Positions 1 through 6,534 of a stretch of DNA of 7,288 bases are shown in pieces (the stretch's first letter is position 1; every line of letters begins with the position of its first letter). The translations under genes were made by a program, and so were the position numbers. A model generated the notes under the pieces. That model was not told the origin of the DNA and made no database searches. It worked only from the letters and a program-made list of their open reading frames with translations. This stretch comes from Gammaproteobacteria bacterium (lineage in GTDB: Bacteria; Pseudomonadota; Gammaproteobacteria; SZUA-21). The stretch lies in the NCBI GenBank assembly GCA_027021095.1, contig JALUUZ010000499.1, forward strand, positions 1-7,288. The letters are read 5' to 3'.

Positions 1-2
1 AC

Positions 3-1088
3 GGGTTTCTGCGTATCCGCTACCGGATTGACGGCGTCCTGCGCCAGATCAGCACATTACACCGTAACTACTGGTCCGGCATCGCCGTACGCCTGAAAGT
101 CATGGCCGGAATGAATATCGCCGAGACCCGGGCGCCGCAGGATGGCCGTATTTCACTGACACTGGCCGGCCGTAATGTCGATTTCCGAGTGTCCTCGCAA
201 CCGATCACACACGGTGAGAACATCGTGCTGCGTATTCTCGACCGCAAAAAGGGCATCGTGCCGCTGGAACAGCTCAACCTGACCGACGAAGCCCTGTCCA
301 AGATCAAGATCATGATGGCACGTCCTGAAGGGATCATCCTGGTCACCGGGCCGACCGGCAGCGGCAAGACCACGACCCTCTATTCGCTGCTCAATTACCG
401 CAACAGCGAATCGGTCAATATCATGACGCTGGAAGACCCGGTCGAATACCCGATGCAGATGATCCGCCAAAGCTCACTGAACGAGTCCGCCAAGCTGGAT
501 TTCGCCAACGGCATCCGCTCGATCATGCGCCAGGACCCGGATATCATCCTGGTTGGTGAGATACGTGACGAGGAGACCGCGGAAATGGCGTTACGAGCGG
601 CGATGACCGGGCACCAGGTCTACTCGACACTGCATACCAATTCGGCGATCGGGGCGGTCCCACGATTGTTCGATATCGGCATAGTCCCGGACATCATGGC
701 AGGCAATATCATCGGCGTGATCGCCCAGCGCCTGGTACGCAGGCTGTGTACCCACTGCCGCCAGCCCTACGAACCTGAACCGGTCGAATTGACCATTCTC
801 GGCCTCGCTCAGGCTGACGACAAGCCAGCCTTGTACCGTGCACAAGGCTGTGAACGCTGCGATCATCAAGGCTACAAGGGCCGCATGGCGCTGATGGAGA
901 TTCTAAAGATGGACCCGGATATCGATGAACTGATCGCGCGCCGGGCGACACAACGTGAACTGTACAAGATGGCCAGAAACAAAGGCTTCAAGTCACTGGC
1001 GGACGATGGAGTCCGGCACGTGCTCGCCGGCACGACCAGTCTCGACGAGGTCTCACGTGTGGTCGATCTGACTGACAGGGTGCAGTGA
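3..1088 (+). CDS. Type IV pilus / type II secretion assembly ATPase (PilB/GspE/MshE family), 5'-partial
   Basis: Cytoplasmic hexameric ATPase of the secretion superfamily that powers pilin addition to a filament. The frame is open from base 3 and continues an arginine-rich segment typical of the N2 domain, so the gene begins before the window and the ATG at 102 is internal. About 361 residues are visible; family members are usually around 560, so roughly the first 200 residues (the N1 domain, which binds c-di-GMP in MshE) are missing. Visible motifs: Asp-box region with LEDPVEY (about 429-449), Walker A GPTGSGKT (348-371), Walker B IILVGE (543-560), His-box TGHQVYSTLHTN (606-641), and the zinc-binding tetracysteine C-x2-C (747, 756), 30 residues, C-x2-C (849, 858). 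The tetracysteine is typical of PilB/GspE extension ATPases and absent from PilT-type retraction ATPases. The stop lies 2 nt before the ATG of the next gene, indicating cotranscription. Whether it is PilB, GspE or MshE cannot be settled without the N-terminus. Confidence 0.96.
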   Translation, partial: GFLRIRYRIDGVLRQISTLHRNYWSGIAVRLKVMAGMNIAETRAPQDGRISLTLAGRNVDFRVSSQPITHGENIVLRILDRKKGIVPLEQLNLTDEALSKIKIMMARPEGIILVTGPTGSGKTTTLYSLLNYRNSESVNIMTLEDPVEYPMQMIRQSSLNESAKLDFANGIRSIMRQDPDIILVGEIRDEETAEMALRAAMTGHQVYSTLHTNSAIGAVPRLFDIGIVPDIMAGNIIGVIAQRLVRRLCTHCRQPYEPEPVELTILGLAQADDKPALYRAQGCERCDHQGYKGRMALMEILKMDPDIDELIARRATQRELYKMARNKGFKSLADDGVRHVLAGTTSLDEVSRVVDLTDRVQ

Positions 1089-1090
1089 CG

Positions 1091-2293
1091 ATGGCGACTT
1101 TCCGCTATAAAGCAGTCAATAACGCCGGTCACTTCGTTCGTGGCCGGATCGATGCGGTCAACGAACCCGACCTGGAGTCGCGCCTGAAAAACATGGGCCT
1201 GGAGTTGATCGTGCACGAACAGGCCAGGCAGCGCCAGCACCTGTTCGGCGGCACTAAGATAAAGCGCCAGGACCTGATCAACTTCTGTTTTCACATGGAG
1301 CAGATGACCAAGGCCGGCATTCCGATCCTGGAAAGCCTGGAAGACCTGCGCGACAGCATGGAAAACCCGCGCTTCAGAGAAATCATTTCGTCGTTGATCG
1401 GCGCGATCGAGGGCGGCAAGCGGTTCTCCGAAGCACTGGGGCAGTATCCGGCGATCTTCGACACCGTGTTTATCAGCCTGGTCGAGGCCGGTGAACAGAG
1501 CGGCGAGCTGGACAAGGTGCTGGGCAAGATGACCGACAGTCTCAAGTGGCAGGACGAGCTGATCGCTAAGACCAAGAAGCTGATGCTGTATCCCGCCTTT
1601 GTCGGTACCGTGGTCATGGCCGTGGTGTTTTTTATGATGATCTACCTGGTGCCGCAGATGGTCAATTTCATCAAGAGCATGGATGGAGAGCTGCCGTTCC
1701 ACACCCGCGCGCTGATTGCGACCTCGAATGTCTTTATCGACTACTGGTACCTGATTCTGACCATGCCGTTCGTACTGCTGTTCACGCTCAAGCTGCTGGC
1801 GCGTCACTCACCGAAGGCGCGTTACCGGATCGACCAGTTCAAGCTCAGTGCCTGGCTGATCGGGCCGATCCTGCGCAAGATCATCCTAGCCAGGTTTGCG
1901 TCTTATTTTGCGCTGCTCTACCGCTCCGGCGTCACCGTGCTGTCATGCTTGAGTATCTGCGAAGACCTGACCGGCAATGCGGTAATCAAAAAGGCACTGA
2001 GTGATGCCGCGCGCCTGACCACCGACGGCATGAAACTGAGCGATGCGATCGACAATGTCGGGCTGTTTCCACCACTGGTGCTGCGTATGCTGAAAGTCGG
2101 TGAAAACACCGGACGCCTGGACGTCGCGCTCGAGAACGTCAGTTATTTTTACAACCGCGAAGTATCAGAGTCCATCGAGCGCCTGCAGGCACTGATCGAG
2201 CCGATCATGACGGTGATCCTCGGCGCGATACTCGGCTGGCTGATGCTGTCAGTACTGGGTCCGATCTACGACATCATCAGCACGATCAAGTGA
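1091..2293 (+). CDS. Inner-membrane platform protein (PilC/GspF/MshG family)
   Basis: Polytopic inner-membrane protein on which the assembly ATPase acts to extract and stack pilins. From ATG 1091 it is 400 residues, the usual family length. The start MATFRYKA is the standard family beginning; a GTG at 1085 in the same frame would overlap the upstream stop, but the ATG fits homologues better. Two internal T2SSF repeats are visible: about residues 66-190 (opening with FHMEQMTKAGIP and containing GEQSGELDKVL) and about 270-392 (opening with YFALLYRSGVTVL and containing VGENTGRLDVAL). Hydrophobic segments lie at about 166-192, 220-238 and 372-392, the normal three-helix arrangement. All hallmark motifs are intact, with no sign of decay. 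It follows the ATPase directly, the E-F (or mshE-mshG) order seen in filament operons. Family assignment is firm; the subsystem is inferred. Confidence 0.96.
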   Translation: MATFRYKAVNNAGHFVRGRIDAVNEPDLESRLKNMGLELIVHEQARQRQHLFGGTKIKRQDLINFCFHMEQMTKAGIPILESLEDLRDSMENPRFREIISSLIGAIEGGKRFSEALGQYPAIFDTVFISLVEAGEQSGELDKVLGKMTDSLKWQDELIAKTKKLMLYPAFVGTVVMAVVFFMMIYLVPQMVNFIKSMDGELPFHTRALIATSNVFIDYWYLILTMPFVLLFTLKLLARHSPKARYRIDQFKLSAWLIGPILRKIILARFASYFALLYRSGVTVLSCLSICEDLTGNAVIKKALSDAARLTTDGMKLSDAIDNVGLFPPLVLRMLKVGENTGRLDVALENVSYFYNREVSESIERLQALIEPIMTVILGAILGWLMLSVLGPIYDIISTIK

Positions 2294-2298
2294 AGCCG

Positions 2299-3840
2299 AT
2301 GAAGCGGGTATTCTATCTCACCAACTCCTCGATCTCGGTCTACCACTGGCAGGCCGGCCGCATCCTCGACTCGGTGGTCTACCCACAGAACGAACAATGC
2401 CTGCAGCAGCTGTTCGCCAACATCGAGGCGGCAAACGATATCGACAGCATCATCCTGGTCGATGTCATCGAAGAGGAATTCGTGCAGGAAACCGCACCAC
2501 ACGTCAGTGGCAACGACCGTAAAGCACTGCTGCAGCGCAAGCTTCGCGGACGGTTCAGCCAGTCCGCGATGACCCTGTCGATCGTACAGGAGCGCGAGAA
2601 GGAGGGCAGGCGTGACGACAATATCCTGCTTGCCGGGCTGACCAGGATGGATACCCTGACGCAACTGCTGTCATGTCTGCAGTCATGTAAGGTGCCGCTG
2701 ACCGGCATCTATTCCATCCCCATCGTTTCCGAACTGATCGTCCGGGCACTGAAACTGGAGACCCAGCACAACCTGCTGATCAGCAGGCACTCGGACAGCA
2801 TGGTGCGGCAGTCGTTCTTCAACCACTGCCACATCAAGAGCAGCCGCCTGTCGTCGCTTCCCAGGGAAGCCGCTGGTGACAGGGCAGGCGCGATCACCGA
2901 AGAAATCAAAAAGAGTCAGCGCTATCTGAACCGGATCAAGCTGCTGCCACACAACCGGCCGCTGGATGTCTACCTGATCGACGACCGCACCGATCCGTCG
3001 CAGGCACTGCCGGTTTCCTATGATCCCGAACTGGCCAGGTTTCACTATCTCGAACTGAACCAGCTCAGCAGCCGGCTTGGCCTGCAGAACAAAATCCATG
3101 GCGGCCAGCTGGCATTACTTTTCTCCCACGTGGCCTGTAGCAGCCGCTGTCCGCATGACTACGCGCAACCGAACGACAAGCGCTATACCTATTTCAAGCG
3201 GGCCAACTATGCGCTGCTCACGGCCGCTGCCGTCCTTGTGCTGTTTTCACTCGGCGACAGTATCTCGCTCCTGACCGACGCGACTGAATACAGCTCGAAG
3301 GCGAATATCGCGCAGCAGCAACTGGATTACCTGAAGATACGCAGGAGCAAACTGGTCGCAGACAGCCCGAAATTTCCGCTGCGTGCGCAGGATATCACTG
3401 CGCTGGTAAAATTGAATGGCAAGCTGGAACGTAGCATGCAGAATCCCGATACACTGTTTAAAAAAATGGGCGGGCATTTTGCACTGTTTCCAGAACTGAA
3501 AATCGATTCGTTCTCATGGAAACCGATCAAACCGGCAAACATGCCCTCGAACAACAGTGATCAGGGAGAAACGGTGCATGCCAACCGTGCCACCCGCATC
3601 GAGATCAGCGGCCATCTCAACAAGTTCAATGGCGACTACCTGTACGCGCAACGGCTCGTTGACCGGCTGATAAAGTCGCTCAAAAACGACGGCTACTTCA
3701 GCAGCGTCAAGGCCATCGAGCTGCCGGTCAATACAAACCCGGACACCGCCGTGTCCGGGGTCTCCGGCGAGACCAACAAGGCAACACGCGTCAAATTCAG
3801 TATCCAACTGGTGACAGGAGAAAAGCCAGATGACTCTTGA
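2299..3840 (+). CDS. GspL-like pilus alignment protein (PilM-like cytoplasmic domain fused to PilN-like membrane/periplasmic domain)
   Basis: Probable inner-membrane scaffold linking the ATPase/platform to the periplasm. Start: ATG 2299 gives MKRVFYLTNSS (513 residues), matching how I recall relatives beginning; an in-frame GTG at 2290 overlaps the upstream stop and would add three residues. Neither has a clear Shine-Dalgarno. Residues 1 to about 300 are soluble and contain conserved-looking blocks (LVDVIEEEF, GNDRKALLQRKL, GRRDDNILLAGLT) typical of poorly characterised proteins found beside pilus genes. One hydrophobic segment follows at about 303-324, then a short heptad-like stretch (about 335-355), then about 160 periplasmic residues including the PilN-like pattern LFPELKIDSFSWKP. 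A cytoplasmic domain, one membrane helix and a periplasmic domain is the GspL (PilM+PilN) architecture. MshI is also possible. Actin-like nucleotide motifs are not evident. The last 11 nt overlap the next gene. Architecture is seen; function is inferred. Confidence 0.75.
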   Translation: MKRVFYLTNSSISVYHWQAGRILDSVVYPQNEQCLQQLFANIEAANDIDSIILVDVIEEEFVQETAPHVSGNDRKALLQRKLRGRFSQSAMTLSIVQEREKEGRRDDNILLAGLTRMDTLTQLLSCLQSCKVPLTGIYSIPIVSELIVRALKLETQHNLLISRHSDSMVRQSFFNHCHIKSSRLSSLPREAAGDRAGAITEEIKKSQRYLNRIKLLPHNRPLDVYLIDDRTDPSQALPVSYDPELARFHYLELNQLSSRLGLQNKIHGGQLALLFSHVACSSRCPHDYAQPNDKRYTYFKRANYALLTAAAVLVLFSLGDSISLLTDATEYSSKANIAQQQLDYLKIRRSKLVADSPKFPLRAQDITALVKLNGKLERSMQNPDTLFKKMGGHFALFPELKIDSFSWKPIKPANMPSNNSDQGETVHANRATRIEISGHLNKFNGDYLYAQRLVDRLIKSLKNDGYFSSVKAIELPVNTNPDTAVSGVSGETNKATRVKFSIQLVTGEKPDDS

Positions 3841-4462
3841 GCCGGATTGGAACTACATGAAAAAACCGCTGATCATCTTCTCGGTCGCAGCGGCGCTGAG
3901 CCTGTCCGTGCTGGGCTGGGCCTATGCACACCTGGCCAGGCATGCCGACACCTACACCAAGATCACCCTGCAGATCCGCCAGCAGAAAGCGGCTATACGT
4001 CAGCATCTCACCGACACCGCGACGTTGAAAAAGTACCTCCACACCTACGCCAGGCTCAAACAGCGCGGTGCACTGAACTCAGAACACCGGCTGGCGTGGA
4101 TCAACGGCTTTCGGCGCGCAGTACAGCAACTGAAACTTCGCAGCGCCCGGTACCGGCTGGCAGCACGGCAGGAAGTCACCAAGTACTTTGGCATCAGTGC
4201 CGGCAATGTCCAGCTCTATGCCAGTACGATGGCGATCGACGTCGAGTTGCTGCACGAAGGAGACCTGCTGTCGCTGCTCGCGGTGCTGCGCAAGACACCC
4301 GGACTGTTCAACGCTGCCTCCTGCTCACTCAGGGCCAAGGAGGCCAGAATCGTTCTCAATGCCCAGGCAAGCAATGTCGTAGCCCTTTGTCGTATCAACT
4401 GGTACACCTTTGTCATCAACACCACGGAGAACCGCGATGCGCAACAAGCCAGTAATCCTTAG
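3830..4462 (+). CDS. PilO/GspM/MshJ-like bitopic inner-membrane protein
   Basis: Likely alignment-complex partner of the preceding GspL-like protein. It has 210 residues: a short cytoplasmic N-terminus, one membrane helix at about residues 13-33, a predicted coiled coil at about 38-70, then a small periplasmic domain. This is the size and topology of PilO, GspM and MshJ. Segments such as EHRLAWINGFRRA (about 85-97) and a C-terminal pattern with two cysteines around an NWYTF motif recall uncharacterised proteins adjacent to pilus ATPase genes. ATG 3830 is chosen because GGAG at 3817-3820 lies 9 nt upstream. The ATG at 3857 (MKKPLII) would keep the helix but has only a weak site. It overlaps the upstream gene by 11 nt and the downstream one by 26 nt, so translational coupling is likely. 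Assignment rests on topology and context, not on a diagnostic motif. Confidence 0.68.
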   Translation: MTLEPDWNYMKKPLIIFSVAAALSLSVLGWAYAHLARHADTYTKITLQIRQQKAAIRQHLTDTATLKKYLHTYARLKQRGALNSEHRLAWINGFRRAVQQLKLRSARYRLAARQEVTKYFGISAGNVQLYASTMAIDVELLHEGDLLSLLAVLRKTPGLFNAASCSLRAKEARIVLNAQASNVVALCRINWYTFVINTTENRDAQQASNP

Positions 4463-4907
4463 CGGCAGCCTGCTGCTGTTGCTGTCGGTCCAATGCGCCT
4501 TCGTGCTTGCGGGCACCGACTTCGGCACGCTGTTCACTGATGCCGCGCAGCGCAACAAGCTGGACCAGCTGCGTGCCGCGCTGTCAAAGAGCAAAAAAGT
4601 CACGCTGCCGGCAAAACAAAAACAACCGCGGAAGGACATTCCGGCCACCCGCTACTACTCGGTCAAGGGCGTGGTAAAACGCAGTGATGGCAAAGACCAG
4701 GTGTGGATCAACGAACAAAGCCTGTCCACCGACTCGGCCGGCAAAAGCTACCATTTGATCCGCAACCCGGATGGCAGCTATTCAGTAAAACTGAAAATTC
4801 CCGGCAAACTCAAGCGGGTCGAGCTCAAACCCGGGCAAACCTACCTGCTGGACATGGACAAGACGATAGAGAACTACGATGTCGACCTGCCGAAGAAATC
4901 GAAATAG
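4437..4907 (+). CDS. Small exported PilP/MshK-like pilus accessory protein
   Basis: Probably a periplasmic component that connects the alignment complex to the secretin. From ATG 4437 it has 156 residues; GGAG at 4426-4429, 7 nt upstream, supports this start over the in-frame ATG 4410, and it places a signal peptide at the N-terminus (basic MRNK, hydrophobic core, likely signal peptidase I site VLA|G after residue 25). The cysteine at 20 is preceded by Gln, so it is not a good lipobox, unlike lipoprotein PilP. The mature protein starts with an LFT...QRNKLDQLRAA segment, then a basic, low-complexity linker, then a beta-rich part with VKGVVKRSDGKDQVWIN and LKPGQTYLLDMD, patterns I associate with small proteins encoded beside pilus genes. 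Start overlaps the upstream gene by 26 nt and its end overlaps the next gene by 29 nt. GspC-like or MshK-like roles fit; exact function is not shown by sequence. Confidence 0.65.
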   Translation: MRNKPVILSGSLLLLLSVQCAFVLAGTDFGTLFTDAAQRNKLDQLRAALSKSKKVTLPAKQKQPRKDIPATRYYSVKGVVKRSDGKDQVWINEQSLSTDSAGKSYHLIRNPDGSYSVKLKIPGKLKRVELKPGQTYLLDMDKTIENYDVDLPKKSK

Positions 4908-5721
4908 CACGGGCTGTCTCAAGCCACAGTCCGGCGCTGCTCTGCTGGTGATCTTGATTGTCGTCATACTGACTGGCGCAGCGATTTTCGTGACCTCTTA
5001 TAACCCTTCGCGCTACAAGGTCAAGACCAACAAGCTTTCCTCGCGTGCACTGCAGCATGCAAAAGACGCCTTGCTCGGATGGGCTGTCACACACCCGGAT
5101 ACCCCGGGAATGCTGCCCTGGCCGGATCATCCGACCGACGGCAACTATGACGGCAACAGCGACTGCCTGAACCAGGCACCCGCCCACACCAACCTGAGCG
5201 GCCGGATCCCGTGGCTTGGACAAACGGCACCCTGCGTCGCGCCGCTGAGCGGGCTTGGCATCCAGGCACTGGATGGCAGCGGACAGCGGTTCTGGTACGC
5301 GGCCAGCCCGAACCTGGTGTACGACTACAGCACCAATCAACCGCCGGCGATCAATTCCAATACGCGCAATCTCGGTACCGGGTGGCTGACCGTCAGGGAC
5401 TCACTGGGCAATGTGTTATCGAACAAGGTCGCCTTCGTCGTGATCGCCCCAGGCAGGGTCGTCGGCAGCCAGGTCCGTAACGGCAGCACGCCGGCCATCG
5501 GACAGTTTCTCGACAGCGCGACGATCAATGGCTCGACCTACAGCAACGCCGACTCGAACGGTGTATTCGTCAGCGCACCGCACAGCGATACTTTCAACGA
5601 TGTATTGATCTATGCCACGGTCGATGAACTGATGGACAAAGTCGAAAAGGTCGTCGGCAAGGACAAAACCAAGTGTGAAAACTACTACGGTGTTGGAGAC
5701 CCAAAATGTGCCGGATTATAA
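4879..5721 (+). CDS. Minor (pseudo)pilin, GspK/PilX-like, lacking Glu at +5
   Basis: Filament-type protein of 280 residues with a class III prepilin-like N-terminus: a 19-residue leader rich in Arg/Lys and ending in Gly19, followed by a hydrophobic stretch from Ala20 to about residue 39. The predicted mature protein begins AALLV, so position +5 is Val instead of Glu, a feature shared with GspK pseudopilins and PilX-type minor pilins that often sit at the tip. The globular part has LPWPD (79-83), an Asp/Asn loop D87-x-N89-x-D91-G92-x2-D95, an IPW motif, and FWYAASPN; this order parallels the following gene, suggesting duplication. Six cysteines in total, two of them in the leader. No other Met or GTG/TTG precedes the prepilin signal in frame, so ATG 4879 is the only plausible start even though the Shine-Dalgarno (AGAGA, 4868-4872) is weak and it overlaps the previous gene by 29 nt. 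Pilin class is well supported; tip location is inference. Confidence 0.8.
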   Translation: MSTCRRNRNSTGCLKPQSGAALLVILIVVILTGAAIFVTSYNPSRYKVKTNKLSSRALQHAKDALLGWAVTHPDTPGMLPWPDHPTDGNYDGNSDCLNQAPAHTNLSGRIPWLGQTAPCVAPLSGLGIQALDGSGQRFWYAASPNLVYDYSTNQPPAINSNTRNLGTGWLTVRDSLGNVLSNKVAFVVIAPGRVVGSQVRNGSTPAIGQFLDSATINGSTYSNADSNGVFVSAPHSDTFNDVLIYATVDELMDKVEKVVGKDKTKCENYYGVGDPKCAGL

Positions 5722-5763
5722 AACACTCAGCAGCCAGGCCGCACCATTGTGCCGTCGCAGTAG

Positions 5764-5770
5764 AAGGGGG
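5764..5770 (+). promoter_or_regulatory. Strong ribosome binding site for the 224-residue minor pilin
   Basis: AAGGGGG ends 7 nt before ATG 5778 and fixes that start. It is stronger than the sites of the overlapping upstream genes, and this is the first junction in the cluster that has a true spacer (56 nt). Confidence 0.7.
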
Positions 5771-5777
5771 GTGAGAA

Positions 5778-6452
5778 ATGCGGGCTAGTAAAACACACCA
5801 CGCTCCTGACACTGATCAGGGGTTCACCTTGATCGAACTGGCCATCGTCATTCTGATCATCGGCCTGTTGCTCGGCAGTCTGATCATTCCGCTGCAGGCC
5901 AAGATCGAGATACAGCGGCGTGAAACCACCACGACCAGCCTGGAAGCAGTACGTGAGGCATTGCTGGGCTTTGCGGCTGTCAACCGCCGCCTGCCGTGTC
6001 CCGACACTGACAACGACGGCCTCGAAGATGCAGGGGCCTGCAACCAGGAAGGGCAGATCCCCTGGGCCACACTCGGTATCGAACGCTTCGATGCCTGGGG
6101 ACGTATTTTCCGCTACCGGGCCGAAAGCAACTACACCACCGCACCGATACAGGATCCGCCGGACACCGCCAGCAACCTGACCATCCGCGACCGCAATAAC
6201 ACTGCACTGACCGGTCCCAATCCCAACGCACTGGCGGCAGTGATCTTTTCCTGCGGCGGTGACGGCAAGCCGAATGCAGACAATGACGCCAATGGCACAC
6301 CAAACAATGACGCCAGCTGTACCAATCCTGGCACGGCAAATGCATTCTATACGCAGGACGTGTTTGTTGCAGACCAGTTCGATGACCTGGTGATAGGGAT
6401 CTCCAAAAACACATTGTTGAACCGCCTGGTTTCCGCCGGGAAATGGCCCTGA
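5778..6452 (+). CDS. Minor type IV pilin with canonical prepilin signal and two Ca2+-loop-like motifs
   Basis: Prepilin of 224 residues. The leader is 15 residues ending in Gly15; cleavage would leave Phe16 as +1 and Glu20 as +5 (FTLIE), followed by a hydrophobic helix to about residue 37, exactly the prepilin-peptidase/N-methylation signature. The globular part carries LPCPD (72-76) running into D76-x-D78-x-D80-G81-x2-D84, then IPW (94-96), LGI, and FRYRAESNY. These line up in order with the previous gene, so the two look like paralogues that diverged after duplication. A second Asp/Asn loop, D168-x-D170-x-N172-G173-x2-N176, lies between two cysteines (159 and 181); the other two cysteines are 74 and 88, so two disulfides are possible. 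A strong Shine-Dalgarno precedes the ATG. Its length and low resemblance to major pilins argue for a minor subunit, but the role is inferred. Confidence 0.88.
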   Translation: MRASKTHHAPDTDQGFTLIELAIVILIIGLLLGSLIIPLQAKIEIQRRETTTTSLEAVREALLGFAAVNRRLPCPDTDNDGLEDAGACNQEGQIPWATLGIERFDAWGRIFRYRAESNYTTAPIQDPPDTASNLTIRDRNNTALTGPNPNALAAVIFSCGGDGKPNADNDANGTPNNDASCTNPGTANAFYTQDVFVADQFDDLVIGISKNTLLNRLVSAGKWP

Positions 6453-6470
6453 TTTAACTGCGGAAACCGG
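6426..6470 (+). terminator. Inverted repeat spanning the end of the minor-pilin gene; possible attenuator or mRNA-stability hairpin
   Basis: GGTTTCCGC (6428-6436) and GCGGAAACC (6460-6468) form a perfect 9-bp inverted repeat, extendable by one G-T and one C-G pair to 6426-6470. The 23-nt loop contains the TGA stop of the minor pilin. No T-run follows, so it is not a textbook intrinsic terminator. It could slow or partly stop read-through, or protect the upstream message, and it separates the operon from the last pilin gene. Confidence 0.45.
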
Positions 6471-6471
6471 C

Positions 6472-6498
6472 TCAAGTACTCGGTACGCATGCCGATAT
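6472..6498 (+). promoter_or_regulatory. Candidate sigma-28 (FliA)-type promoter for the last pilin gene
   Basis: TCAAGTAC (6472-6479), an exact 11-nt spacer, then GCCGATAT (6491-6498). Against the enterobacterial consensus TAAAGTTT-N11-GCCGATAA this matches 5 of 8 and 7 of 8 positions with ideal spacing. The predicted transcription start would be near 6505, about 30 nt before ATG 6535. No convincing sigma-70 or sigma-54 promoter was seen in the same spacer. The match is by eye and the -35 half is imperfect. Confidence 0.38.
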
Positions 6499-6521
6499 TC
6501 AATTAACAAGCATAAAGGGTA

Positions 6522-6526
6522 AAAGG
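6522..6526 (+). promoter_or_regulatory. Ribosome binding site of the last pilin gene
   Basis: AAAGG lies 8 nt before ATG 6535 and supports that start, giving the short 8-residue prepilin leader. The surrounding spacer is noticeably richer in A and T than the coding sequence to its left. Confidence 0.65.
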
Positions 6527-6534
6527 TTATTCCA

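Noticed and set aside
68..373. 101-codon minus-strand frame at the left edge
   Set aside because: Lies opposite the Walker A region of the ATPase; its hydrophobic start comes from antisense reading of conserved codons.
872..1807. 311-codon open frame on the minus strand across the ATPase/platform junction
   Set aside because: Its translation is His/Gln/Asp-rich with no recognisable motif, it lies wholly opposite two clearly conserved genes, and it has no evident ribosome site. It is a shadow of GC-rich codon usage.
3847..4455. 202-codon + strand frame overlapping the PilO-like gene
   Set aside because: Low-complexity Arg/Gln/Ala translation without a membrane helix. The alternative frame has a membrane segment, a coiled coil and a good ribosome site.
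6443..6461. Possible sigma-54 promoter (TGGCCC followed by CTGC)
   Set aside because: The GG and GC elements are three bases too far apart for sigma-54 and the -12 half is poor; it also falls inside the hairpin loop.
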